Origin: Earliella scabrosa
Taxonomy: Eukaryota > Basidiomycota > Agaricomycetes > Polyporales > Polyporaceae
DNA length: 64,000 nt
Assembly (NCBI GenBank): GCA_022605405.1
Contig: JABYQQ010000018.1
Span: 248,001 to 312,000, forward strand
Direction of reading: 5' to 3'
Shown here in pieces: positions 1 to 11,533 of this stretch (position 1 is its first letter; the number at the start of each line of letters is the position of its first letter). The translations under genes were made by a program, and so were the position numbers. The notes under the pieces were generated by a model. It did not search any database. It saw nothing but the letters and a program-made list of their open reading frames with translations, and was not told the DNA's origin.

Positions 1-109
1 TGCTGGATCTTCAGGCACGCTTTCGTCCGCATTATTGGCGTGAGCTTTGAAGCTTTGATGGCGGCGATTCGAAGCATGGTGTACTGGTCACACGTACACC
101 ACCAAGCCG

Positions 110-214
110 TCATAAATCCATCCGATGCCGCTCGACCTTGACCGCCTTTCCATTGTCATGGAGCGGAGGGGTCGACGTCATGCCGAAGAGGTGTAGGAGG
201 GAGACAAAGAGGCC
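110..214 (-). pseudogene. Relic of a P450 3' exon (left-edge fragment)
   Basis: Read on the minus strand, this stretch encodes a short peptide that lines up with the exon after the haem cysteine in the intact paralogues. It has an LFVSLLHLFG segment where they have [13 protein letters not shown], followed by STPPLHDNGKAVKV where they have TPPLDENGRPIKV. About three residues are deleted and two inserted, a TAG lies just upstream in frame, and a TGA follows after MDL. No ICPG haem motif and no terminal IKPRS exon can be found beside it. It is best read as the decayed 3' end of another P450 copy, suggesting that the array extends to the left. The similarity is clear but short. Confidence 0.6.
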
Positions 215-338
215 ATGCTAGCGATCGCTTGACCTGAGTCCACTGCGGTAGTATCATCTCGATGTCGGAACGTTGATCATTCAATTCAACTCGTGGACAG
301 CAAGCTCATCCAGAACTTCAGACGTAAGAGATGGTCCC

Positions 339-2436
339 TCATGTAGACGTTTTTGCATAGGCTGAAATCAGAGCTTCCGCCTGAGGGGACCGAGGTTTGA
401 TCGTACATCGACAATCTTCCGGGAACCTGATCACGTCTCGGGTCAGAGGCGCGTACACAGTGCAGGTGTGGGAGAAGAGTTCGCGTACGAAAGGAAGCCA
501 TCGCTCATTTCTGGCTTAATTTTGATAGGCTGACCACCCTCGCCAAGGGGTGGACCAATATCGAATACGTGAAGCACCGATGCAGCGTTGATGAAAAGGT
601 TGTCGAGCGCCAAGTAACGCCCCGGACAGATTCTGAGAGCGAGTCAGTGCTGTTCACGGTCGAGAGTCCAGGACATATAATGCGAAGTACTTGCCTTCGT
701 CCAAATCCGAACACGAAAGCTACGGGATCCCGCGCTGTGGGATCCAGCTGCCCATCGCGTATGAACCGTTCGGGGCGAAACTCGAAGGGGTCCTCGTATG
801 CGTCCGGATCATGCATGCAGGCCCTGAGATACAGATGATTTATTGCATCGGCCGTTGCGAGCGAAATCCAAAACTCACCAAACGTTGGACAATATGATGC
901 TGCCTGCAGGAATGAAATATCCTCGCAGCTCTTCATCTTGCGTGGTGCAATGTTGCACACCGAGGGGAATCACGTTCTGCCACCGTAGCGCTTCCTTACA
1001 TATGGCGTTGATGTACACAAGCGACTCTCTATCGTTGAAGTCTGGCAACCGATCCGGGCCAACGACGGCATCGAGCTCGGCATGGGCTTTGGCCAGGATG
1101 TCCGGATACAGGGACATTGCGAGGAACAGCGTTTGGAAGGTCGAATAGATCTGCGGCGGGGAGTCAAGGTCAATTATACTCACTCGATAATTGGCAACGA
1201 CCCCAACTCACGGTATCCGAGCCCCCTAAGCGAGAAACCTCAGTGCGCGAACAGGAGCAATAATGTTACTAGCGTGCCTACCTAGGAAAGCGACAGCACC
1301 GACGTCCTTGATGATTTCTTCCTCGTCGAGGCTGTCCGAGCCATTCTTACGACTTGCTCGGGCAGAGTACAACCGGCCTACTACTGATTGCGAGACTTCC
1401 GGCTGTCCCTTTAGGGCAGACACGACAAGGATGAGTGGATTACATCAAAGTGATATCGTGATAGTACTCACTATCATGGCTCGGACGTACTCATAAGGCA
1501 TGTTCTTGAGCCTCTGACCGGCAGCCTGCCACTTTGCAAAGAGGCGTTGCGAGTGCGCGCCAGGAAACCAGGTAGGGATATAGCGAAGGAAGGGCAGGAA
1601 CTCAACGAGGTATCTGCCTGGCGTGAGACCATCCTCCGGACCCTCGAGGGCCGCTTCGAGGACGGAGATGTACTCGTCATCCTCGTCTGCAACGTTAATA
1701 CCATATGCGACCTTCAAAATAGCACCTGCGAACGTGCTGACAAAGTCACGGAAACTTGTCAGCGCATGAATCGGAAGGTGACGGCGTGGGACCTCACTAT
1801 CGGATATGCTCCTGTAAGCGGGTGGGACTCTGGAGTAACTTCTCGAGGAACTTGCTGCGGACTACAGCTATTTGCGCCGGACGGTGCTTCACAGACTCCT
1901 TTTGGTTGAAGTGCTGCCAGAACATACGGCGATGCTGTCGCCACCAGTCGCCATACCTCATGAAACCCATGTTGAGGCTCGATCCGGTGCTATGGTGCGT
2001 CACATCAGCTCCCCGCTTGACGAGAGACGACCCCGATACACTCACAGCTCGATCATGGGGCTGTCCTTTCTATCAGATGTCGTCGCAGAGCGTTTGTCGA
2101 GTAGCTCAAACATGACATCTGCGCTGCTGAGGACGACGATGGACTGTCCGAAGATACGTAGATGCAGAATATCGCCTGTAGACTTGAACTCGTATCAAGG
2201 CACCATGAGACGCCATCACGAATAAGCTCACCATATCGCGAACTGAGGTCGCGGTACCCTTCCCATTCCTTGTATGTCGGTCGATCAAACAGGTTGCCTA
2301 TGAGGGGCAGACCGGGTGGTCCTGGAGGGAGGGGTCGACCCTTGCTGCGAGCTCTCCAAAGGAAGACGGAGCGAAGATACTTCGCGAGAGCAAAGAAGAT
2401 GAGGTATGAAACGGCAACCACGTAAAGCTGCAGCAT
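339..2436 (-). CDS. Cytochrome P450, unit 1 of the array
   Basis: Predicted haem monooxygenase of the basidiomycete O-methylsterigmatocystin oxidoreductase-like type, ER-anchored and reduced by cytochrome P450 reductase; the substrate is unknown. The N-terminus (start at 2436; an in-frame ATG at 2460 is less family-like) has a hydrophobic anchor, then [16 protein letters not shown]. Following exons encode [27 protein letters not shown] (C-helix), GGSDT (I-helix), KEALRW (ExxR), FRPERF and the haem loop FGFGRR/ICPGRY. The last exon is [13 protein letters not shown]...KTST, stop at 339. All key P450 motifs are present. The intron inside the haem loop (633-694) starts with GC, not GT. No TATA box is obvious close to the start. 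It looks functional, about 500 residues after splicing. Confidence 0.85.
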
Positions 2437-3921
2437 CCTGTGGGATGAACAGGTGCACAAGGTGAGATGTCTCTCGAGTAAATATGAAGCCGTGAGGTGG
2501 GTCTGATATAGTCAGTCACAGTGGCACTTCTATTCGGCATGAGTGCGAGCTGTCTCACGGGGACCGGCATGTGAGTGGTATAAACTATGAACGGATTTGA
2601 AGACTTCGACTTCTGGTGGATTCTATCAGACCATCATCTGAGAGTGGGGCAGCAGGGGGAAGTTTATGATCACCGAGCATTCGCTAACGGCACCCACAAA
2701 ACGCGTAGTAGGGCATGAGCATGGTTCAATAGATTAGACACTGCTTACAATTGTTGTCCTCTTGCGTCTGAAAGGCTTCGCGTGGATGAGGACGATGATC
2801 GCCCGACAGGTGGGAGATTTGGTCCGGAAGGGACGGTGATAGGACGGATCTATAGAGTTGTCTCACAGTGAAGCACGGTTTCGACCCGCTCCGTTCACGG
2901 TCCAAGCGTGAGCTGATGTAATTGTGACGAGCGTGAGCTTAGTGACATGCTGTGACCGACCTTTGATGCCAAAGGAGGAGCAGCTTGCAAGTCACTTTCC
3001 GAGCCCAGAAACGCTCCAAAAATTTGCGGAAAAAGACGCACTTTTACTCTGCAATGTATAGAAACACTCAGTTAGTTTTGTTGAGCCAGAGAGCCCAGTA
3101 CCAGCCCCTGTGTTCGAGGAGGGCGAAGAGTAAGCGCCCATGATGTCGTGTGCGCGAGAGTCACCATTAGGACTGTAGCCCAGCGCGCAGGACTGTGGAT
3201 TGGCGCGCTGGGACTGTAGCCCTCCCGGTTGGAATGGGATTTCCACCCCCCTCGATTCTGGCAGGGAAGCCAGCGAAATCGGGAGGGAAACGGTGATGGC
3301 CAGCGCGAGCTACAGTCCTCGGCTGGAGAGTTCGCGCGCTCAACGTGCACGCGGCGCGGGCGAGCGGCGGAGCGCCCGTCATGTCACTCCCTTCCGAATT
3401 CGGTGTCACGCTCCTTTTCGAGACGATCGGGACTGTAGCTCCCTCCTCCTCCTTCCCCCTATACGAGCGTGACAAAACTGTGGCCCCAGTCCAAAGGACT
3501 GTAGACCGCCCGGAAGAAGCGTCCATATGCGCTAGTAGTATTGAATGGCCTACCTCGCCATCTGTGACAGATGACCCGTTGTATGGCAATTTGCTTTCAG
3601 TCGTATCGACGTCACGACGCTTTCACGGTGAATCTTGGGAGTCTGATTGGTTTGTCGTATAGCTTGCACACGTCTTGTGTTCTTGAGCGATAGCAGCTCA
3701 GCTTGAGTATCGGGTAGACTGTTCATAAAGTTAAGAGAGTCACATCGGGCCGCTAGTTAGTACTACTAGTAGTAACACTGGCATGTGCAACTCCTGGAGC
3801 GGCAGCGTACTCGGTGGAAGGAATGGGCACTATGAGCAATTGAGTGAGTAGGTTCAATAGAACGTGCCTGTACCGCAGGCGTTGTGAGAGCAACACTCAC
3901 CATCCTTGAGGTGCTCTGACC
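2437..3921. other. Intergenic region between P450 units 1 and 2
   Basis: I see no supported gene here. The open frames around 3000-3660 overlap on both strands and carry no recognisable domain. The stretch 3169-3505 carries the GGACTGTAG repeats listed separately. The minus-strand promoter of unit 1 should lie just above 2460. Confidence 0.6.
3169..3505. repeat. Cluster of short GGACTGTAG repeats
   Basis: The 9-mer GGACTGTAG occurs directly at about 3170, 3211, 3430 and 3497. A one-base variant (GGACTGTGG) lies at 3190 and an inverted copy (CTACAGTCC) at 3310. Several copies are followed by CCC or CTCCC. An inverted pair, CAGCGCGC (3181-3188) and GCGCGCTG (3203-3210), flanks the variant copy. 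Spacing is irregular, so this is not a simple tandem array. It could be the remains of a non-coding repeat or mobile element, or a cluster of protein-binding sites. Confidence 0.6.
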
Positions 3922-5826
3922 TCAGGCTTGTGCCATGATCAACGCCGCTGCTTGAGGTGACCGTGGCTTGATCGTGCAACGGCAATCCTCGGGATAGCTG
4001 TATGGGTCCAGGGTAGTAAGTCAATACAAATATCTAAGCTATGTAGGGCTGAACACTTACGTCAAGAGGCCATCCGTACTTTGCGGTACAATCTTGATGG
4101 ACCGTCCATCTGCATCAACGGGTGGACCTATGTCGAAGACATGAAGTACAGAAGCAACATTGATGAAGAGTGCCGCCTCTGCGAAGTACCGGCCGGGACA
4201 GATGCTGTGTTGGGTGATTAATTGTATGTCTAGTCCTGAGGCATATGGGAACCAACCGTCTTCCGAACCCGAACACGAAGTCCGAGGGATCGCGGATTGT
4301 GGGATCGAGGGAACCGTCTCGAATGAACCGTTCTGGACGGAATGACGCGTGGTCGTCGTATGCCTCAGGGTCGTGCATGGAAGCCCTGCCCACTAGATGT
4401 CAACACTCCGCGGAGGGATTGCACGGACTCATCAACGACGCTCACCAAACATTCGGTATGATGATAGTGCCCGCGGGAATGAAGAAGCCGTGCAGTTCGT
4501 CGTCTTCAACGGTGCAATGTGGTACACCGAGAGGAATGACCGGCAACCAGCGCAACGCCTCTTTGATGATAGCATTCACGTAGACTAGTAACTCCGCATC
4601 GTCGAACGAAGGAAGTCGATTGGGTCCAACGACCGCATCCAGTTCCTCATGAGCCATTTTCAAGACATCGGGATGGAGGGACATCGCGAGAAAAACCGCC
4701 TGGAGAGTGGAAAATGTCTAGATAAGGCTGTCAGTTGTGCTGAGCACCACAAAGATGCCTCCGAGGCGCGAACCGTATCAGATCCAGCTGGTCGCGCCCC
4801 GCACTAAATGAGTTGACGTGCAATGAGGTAATAGACCAGATGTACAGCATACCTTCAAACGCGACGGCGCCTACATTCTTGATGATCTCCTCCTCCTCTG
4901 CCAGTTGAGAACCATCCGCGCCAGTGGTATAGAGCTTGGTGAGGAGACTCCGAGTGACGCTTGTAGCACCTTCGTGATTCTCCTACCGGGGATAGATGAT
5001 GGAGAGTATTAGAAGGATAGCGCAGATAGACAGTTACTCACCATCGATAACTTGACGTGATTGAAAGGTACATTCTTCAGCTCGAATGCAGCTTCACGCC
5101 AGCCCGCAAACAGTTTCTGGAATCCTGCCCCCGGAACCCAGTGCGGAACGTGACGCAGAACTGGAAGAACCTCGACCAAGAATCGACCTGGGAGAGTGCC
5201 TTCAGAGGCACCCTGCACGGCCTTCTCGACCTTGACGATGTACGGATCATCTCCTCGAGAGACCTCGATATCATACAGGATCTTCAGCAGCGACGCCGAG
5301 AAGGAGCTGCTCAGAGGATCTGACTCAATGGACGGGATCCTCCGTAAAGGACAATTTATACGTACAAGCGCATATGCTCTTTGAAGTTGACTGGATCTTG
5401 AAGGAGCTTGGTCAGAAAAGTGTGTGCCATCTTGCGCTGAACCGTTTGGAACTCTTGGATCGCTTGCGGCCGGAAATGCTGCCAGAATGCTCGTCTGTGA
5501 CGTCTCCACCAGTTGCCGTACGGCATGAAGCCAAGATTGAGATCGCTCCCTGACCTGATAACCATGGGTCGAGTACTGTGGGCGTCATATAGATCGTGGC
5601 ACTCACAGTTCTATCAAGGGAGTTTGTTTCCGGTCGGACGTATTCGCTGAACGCCCGTCGAGATATTCGAAGATGACATCTGCGCTCCCTAACACGACAA
5701 TCGATGTTCCTAGGACGCGGAAATGGAGAATATCACCTGCGACAAAGAGTTTATCATTGACAGTTGGACACCAGAGCAACGCGACGTAGCCCACCGTACT
5801 GAGCGCTGAGGGACTGATACTGTAGC
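3922..5826 (-). pseudogene. Cytochrome P450 unit 2, truncated at the 5' end
   Basis: From exon 2 onward this is a good P450: GDILHFRVLGTS, SGSDLNLGFMPYGNWWRRHR, AGSDT, KEALRW, FRPERF, FGFGRR/ICPGRYFAEA and the terminal [13 protein letters not shown]...MAQA with stop at 3922. Exon 1 is almost gone. Only its last nine residues (YQSLSAQYG, ending at a GT donor) remain, matching YRDLSAQYG or YHELSAKYG in the intact copies. The membrane anchor and LPPGP hinge are missing. Immediately upstream lies the 3' end of unit 3, so the loss came from a deletion joining the two genes. Without an anchor or start codon it is probably non-functional, although every later exon is still open, which suggests a recent event. 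Confidence 0.75.
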
Positions 5827-7427
5827 CACTGCTTTTGCCTCAAGCGCATGCTCGCGTTTTAGCGTTTCAGCACAAGGAGACCTGGGCTTGATCGTACACC
5901 GACAGTCTTCGGGGTACCTGCAATACTTTTGAGGTGAGGGCACATTCCAGGGATGCGACCACGTACGAGAGAAGTCCGTTCGACATTAACCGGGGTGGTC
6001 TTGATAGGGCGTCCGTTGTCATGGAAAGGGGGACCGCGATGTCATACACATTCAAAACAGAAGCGACCGCAATGAAGAGGGCAACTTGCGCGAAGATGGT
6101 GGTGTGCGGGACCCCGAACGGCACGACAGTCTTCCACCGCAGCGACCCCTTCACGATAGCACTGATATACACGAGAGACTCTGCATCGTTGAGATCGGGC
6201 ATACGGCCAGGACCTACGACTGCGTTGAGTCCAGCGTAAGCTTTAGCCACGACTCCTGGATTGAGAGATAGCCCGAGGATGAAGTATTGAAGCAAAGATC
6301 TACGGACATCATGAGACTTCAAGTGCCGAAGAAAGGCCGACATCGCCACAATCACACACACTCTATCGACACCGGCTATAAGGAGCAACAGTGGCACAGT
6401 TAGCACCAAAACCTCTGAAAGTGTAGTCGCTTACCTTTGAAGGCAATTGCGCCGACATTCTTAATCACCTCTTCCTGGTCTGGAGAGGTGCGTTCGGAGG
6501 TGTCCAATTCGGCGATCAGTCTCGCAACAATAGATGGGCACACGCAGGGGTGGTCCTGCATTCAAGTCAAGTCAGAATACATGAGCTGATCATGCAGTCG
6601 CGGGAGTTTACGGTAGTCTACTAACCATTACATACTCGTATGGTTCTTCATCCGGTTTTCAGCTCGCGAACAACCGCTGGGAGTGTGCAAAATGAAATCA
6701 GGGCGAGGTGTAACGCAGTAGCGGGAAGATCTCGAAGCCGAGTTGCCTAGGACAAGTCCCTCGAATAAAGACCCTCAAGTGCGTCGAGGCAGGCAGCGAA
6801 GTAAAAGATCGTTTTCGTCGGCTATGTTGATGCCGTATACAACCTTGAGAATGGACGCAGCGAACAAACTATGGCATAGTATCAGTAGCACGAAACCGCT
6901 CGTAACCTGGAGGGCGAGTACCATGTCACTCACTATCGAACATGATCTTTGAGTCACGATGGATCCATGAGCAGCCGCTCGAGAAATTTGTGAGTACCTC
7001 TGCGTTGTATGACTTGAAATGCGGCAACAGCCCTTTGGTGGAAGTGCTGCCGGACAGCGCGGCGGTGACCGCGCCACCGCTCCCCGTAAGGCATGATGAG
7101 CCCGATGTTCATACTTCAGACAGCGCTATATCCAGGCTCCGCTTATAGTTCATTGCCGCAGGAACGTCACCTGCGTAAAAAGAAACTAAACAAAACCTTC
7201 AAGTGCTATTCGTTCATTTACGCACCGTACTGTTGCCGCAACTCTGTGTACCAGAGCCATGGCCTCGTTCCAGGAAGGTCGAAGAGGTTTCCCACAAGTG
7301 GAAGGCCGTGGAGACCTGGGGGCAGAGTGCGGTCATAAGCACGTACCATCGATCGGCGGAGGAAGGACGCGAATGCTATCAGGGCAATGACAGGCGCAAG
7401 AGACCACAAGGGCGTTGTAGAAGCCAT
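5827..7427 (-). pseudogene. Cytochrome P450 unit 3, broken copy lacking the haem cysteine
   Basis: Exon 1 is present: start near 7427, hydrophobic anchor, then RTLPPGLHGLPLVGNLFD. Exon 2 is reduced to a few codons. The C-helix exon persists as MPYGERWRGHRRAVRQHF. Exon 4 carries a frameshift and stops after VVYGINIADEND. The exon with EEVIKNVGAIAFK is intact. In the I-helix the usual AGSDT reads AGVDR. The sequence then jumps from VPFGVPHTTI directly to FAQVALFIAVASVLNVYD, so the meander, the PERF region and the cysteine-bearing ICPGR are deleted. The last exon ([13 protein letters not shown]) lacks its normal stop and runs into the remnant of unit 2. No active P450 can be made. Confidence 0.8.
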
Positions 7428-8880
7428 GTTGGCACTCCTTGAGAGGTTATCAGTATGCGATGAAGCCACAGTAGTGCTCAACATACTGAAAATCATCACT
7501 GGCACAGATAAAACGCATGATCAAGGATCAATTGCCAGTCGCAGTGGATCGTCGTACCGGATGTGAACTGTCTGAGCGCAGCAAGCTTATCGGTATGGCG
7601 AACCCCACACGATAGTTCTAAGCTATATACAGAACTTTATATCGATTGTTCTCTCACACTATAACATATCTAAACCAGAAGGCAAGGGTGAGTATGTTAG
7701 CAGCGAGTTGACGTTAGATGCACATACGAGTCTCACGGCTGCGCGGCCGCACGTCGACGTCCAGAACGAGATTCATGTAGTGATACGGCAAGCGACAGCG
7801 TACTTGAGCTCTCATTTGACGCATGCCTTCAGAGTTGCGAAACTTGAACGACTACGCTGGCGTCTTCAGCACGGGGACCGCTGGGTCCATTAAATCCTAC
7901 TCAGCACATGTGTGCTGCACGAAAGGCGATAAGATGGACGTCAAGTGGAAGAACATGGGCGTATGAGTGTCGGGGTCTGCGTGTTCATACCACCGCCACC
8001 ATACAAAACGAACGACCCAATGGCATGCTCAACGACTTGTAGGTCGGCGTGTTGTGTGCGACGAGTCAATTGTATGATTGAGAGGGAGTATGTAGTGGGG
8101 ATGGCATTCCTGAAGCACAAACGAAGGTACAGTATATGTGGGGTGAACCGCAAGACGTGGATGTGGGATCTAGTTTTCTCGATGCTGGGCGGGAGGATGT
8201 GGGGGATGCAAATGGGGGAAATCGAACAGCACAAAGGGAGACAGTGAACACAAGCAGGACGTACTTGCGGAATATTCGTTGAACAATTCTCCCATCGCAC
8301 CGGAACATCCTCCAGGGCTCTCCGAATCCACGAGGGCTACCGGCGCGACGACACATTTGACGATTTCCTCCCATAGGCATCTGACAACGCGTCGGCCAGA
8401 ACTCGGGAAGCTCGCAGGTCACTTCGACGAGTTGTGCTCGCGGAGGGAATGTGTGCGACGCAGGACTCATTTGAAAGCACAAGGTAGGGTTTGACGTGGC
8501 GTTCGACGAGGAGGCGAGGATGACCTAGCCATGATGATCGCATCGCGGTAGACGTCAAGACGTCGAATGTTGGCAGAAGACTACAGATGACACGGTCCTA
8601 AGGTGGGGATCGTCACTGAGAGAGCGCGGTTGTTTGGTCAAGAAGGAACGAGGATGATGATGTGATCGCAGTCGTGGACTCGCGGGCGCCTGCGCGACCC
8701 ACCCTTACTTACGGCTCGACCACGACCTCACGAAACATAACCGTCATCGGCAGCCGTCTCGGTGTCACTCCACCGTGCATCAAGCACCAGGCATGCGTAC
8801 TTAGTATCATTACAAAGTATGAGTGAGTACATAGGTAGTCTTAAGCTATGAACAAAGCTGAGCGACGCGCACGAGGCTTC
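7428..8880. other. Intergenic region between P450 units 3 and 4
   Basis: No recognisable gene. AT-rich TATA-like stretches lie near 7622-7645. The open frames at 7941-8580 overlap on both strands and show no known domain. Confidence 0.5.
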
Positions 8881-10896
8881 TCATGCGTACTCCATAATCA
8901 AGGCTTCTGCTTGAGTCGAACGAGGCTTTATCGTACATCGTGAGTCCTCGGGATATCTGCCAGTGTGCAGCGCGTCAGACGAAGGATGGTACTCATGAGG
9001 ACCACTGCTTACGAGAGAAGTCCATCCGTCATGTTTGGAGTGATTGTGACGGGTTGTCCGTCCTTGGTGAGCGGCGGCGTGATGTCGAAGACGTGCAGAA
9101 CAGATGCAACATTGATGAACAGAGAAGCTTCAGCGAAATATCGCCCGGCGCATTTCCTATCAAGATAGAATGAGTGATGCCCGCGCATCGAAGATCCCCA
9201 GACGCACCTCTGTCCGAATCCAAAGACAAAATCTGCAGGGTCCCTTACATTTGGGTTCAATTGTCCGTCTTTGATGAATCGTTCAGGGCGGAACACATCG
9301 GGGTCGCCGTACTCCAACGGATCGTGCATGCAGGCCCTGCAATTAGAGACTGAGTGGGTCTGATGTGCACAAACAGACGCGAACCTACCATATGTTGGGC
9401 AGCAGGAGGGTCCCTTCAGGAAGGAAGTAGTCGCCTAGCACATCGTCTTGCGTCAGACGGTGAGGGACACCGAGAGGAATCACGTTCTGCCACCGCAGCG
9501 CCTCCTTGATGACTGCCTCAACGTAGACAAGGGACGATCGGTCATCGAAGTTAGGGAGGCGATTCGGCCCAACAACAGAGTCCAGTTCCGCCTGTGCCCG
9601 TTGAAGTACCGTAGGATTGAGCGACATGGCCAGGAACACCGTCTGAAGGGTCGAAAACGTCTAAGGGATATCAGTCTCCTGTGTTAAGAATCAAGGAGCT
9701 CGAGTGAGATCGATGTCACTCACCGTGTCCGACCCGCCTTCGATAGCTACCGCTCCCACATTCTTCATCACATCTTCCTTCTCTTCAACGCTAAGCTCTT
9801 TCCCCGGTGTTCCCACCTGGGTCATGCCTGAACGCAAGGCATCCCCGATGATACATGAGGAATTGTCGCCTTGCAACTGTTATATGATGGTATATGGGTC
9901 CGGGAAGACAGACGTGTAGCACGATTCACGCACCACTTCGTCCTTGACATGATCAAATGGCATGTTCTTCAGGGCTAGACTAGCCTCTCGCCATCGTGCG
10001 AAGTCTTTCTGAAAGCCGGCGCCAGGGAACCAAGCAGGAACGTATCGGAGGATGGGGAAGAACCCGACGAGGTACCTCCCAGGGGCGAGGCCTTGAGCTG
10101 CGCCCTCAAGAGCGGTGTCGATAGCGGAGATGTAGCGATCGTTCTCATCGGCGGCATCGATGTTGTATATGATCTTCAGCAGGCTAGCGGCGAAGGTACT
10201 GGAACAGGATACTAGTCAGAGTCTCATGGCAATGATAACAATGCGGTGATATCACTGACAATCGTATGTGATCCTTGAAGCGAGAGGGGTCATTGAGGAG
10301 TCGACGCAGGAACGCACGAGCACACGCGACTTGAATGGGTCTGTACTTCTTGATTGCCTCTGGGACGAAGTGTGGCTGGAAAGCGCGTCTGTGGAGTTGC
10401 CATCTTGGACCGTACGGATAAAACGCGAAGTTCAGATCCGACCCCACGCTTCGCACCGCGACGAGTCAGCATACGTCCAGCTTGGATGTCACCGCAAACT
10501 CACAGCTCCACCAGAGGAGACTGCAGTTTGTCTCGCGTGATCTTCCAACTCCGGCAGAGGTACTTCACGTATTCCGCATTACCGAGAATGACAAGCGGTG
10601 GTTGGGTGGGAATGCGAAAGTGAACGATATTCCCTTGCGACGGATGAGACTTGATAAGATATCGCAGACACAGATGATGGATACAGAGATGACTTACCGT
10701 ATGTTGAGGAAAGCTCCCGAAATCCCTCCCATGGCTTGACCCTCGGAATCTGGAGGAGATTACCGATGAGCGGAAGTGGGCGTGGACCAGGGGGCAGAGG
10801 ACGACCACGGGTGCGTGCTCTCCAGCTGTCGAGTGAGCGCAGATAGAGGAGGACAAGAATCGCAATGAGCACCGGTGTGGTTGAGATCGCGTCCAT
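8881..10896 (-). CDS. Cytochrome P450, unit 4 of the array
   Basis: Full-length P450 of the same family. Start at 10896 (an in-frame ATG at 10908 is also possible), anchor, [16 protein letters not shown], then the C-helix exon GSDLNFAFYPYGPRWQLHRR, I-helix [22 protein letters not shown], haem loop FGFGQR/KCAGRYF and the last exon [13 protein letters not shown]...MEYA, stop at 8881. Two features set it apart. The intron that in other copies separates the (A)FEG and GSDT segments is precisely absent here (near 9737). Exon 2 is strongly divergent, with YLCRSWKITRDKLQSPLVEL where the others have YLDKRSANTSDRKQTPLIEL. The haem motif reads KCAG instead of ICPG but keeps the cysteine. All frames are open, so it is probably active, perhaps on a different substrate. 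A TATA-like box lies about 50 nt upstream. Confidence 0.85.
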
Positions 10897-10944
10897 GACA
10901 GCCTGCATGCTGACGAGTGTGGTCCCAGAAGACCCGGGGAGCAG

Positions 10945-10951
10945 TTTATAT
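10945..10951 (-). promoter_or_regulatory. TATA-like box of P450 unit 4
   Basis: On the minus strand this reads ATATAAA, about 50 nt before the ATG at 10896. Units 6, 7, 9 and 10 have similar boxes 45-67 nt before their start codons, which supports the chosen starts. Confidence 0.5.
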
Positions 10952-11533
10952 GAACTTCACGAACGCGCGCGATGCATGGGAATCGATGGCCTACTGCTCT
11001 CAATGAGGCACGCTAATTAACGCTCCAGACGCGAAGGACGGCTCGTGGCAGATAGAAGGACTGTCATTAACCTACCTTGCCGCGGTCCGTAGCCCACCTG
11101 ACTCGCCGTCTTCGACTTCTCGATCGCATAGCTGCAAGTCTCTCCTCGCTAGCGGCCAGCTTCAGCGCGTTCAATGGAAGGAAGCGGGCAAACACTGGCC
11201 TGGTCGCCGAGGAGGTATGTTGATGCATGCGTAAGACTTGCCGGAGAGTCGGCAGAGACGTGGCAGGGAAGCTCGTTAGCCTGAGAGGCCCAGGCGCCGT
11301 GCGGTTCTTACTCTCATGAACCTCCACGAGGCCGAGGAGTCATACCGCGAAGTTGAAGCGGCAAGCAAGGATGCATCATGTCTCTCGACTATGAATCGAG
11401 TCCACCACACATGGTGACTGTGTTTTGAGATCATAGGGCGGACGGAACGAACGGACCGGGAGCTGTCCTACTAGTCATGACATCCACTGTGCATGGCTGC
11501 CTTCTCCGAGTTCGCTTCCCCGCACAATCACCG
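10952..11533. other. Intergenic region between P450 units 4 and 5
   Basis: No supported gene. An 86-codon minus-strand frame (11067-11327), rich in Arg and Ser, has no recognisable domain. Confidence 0.5.
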
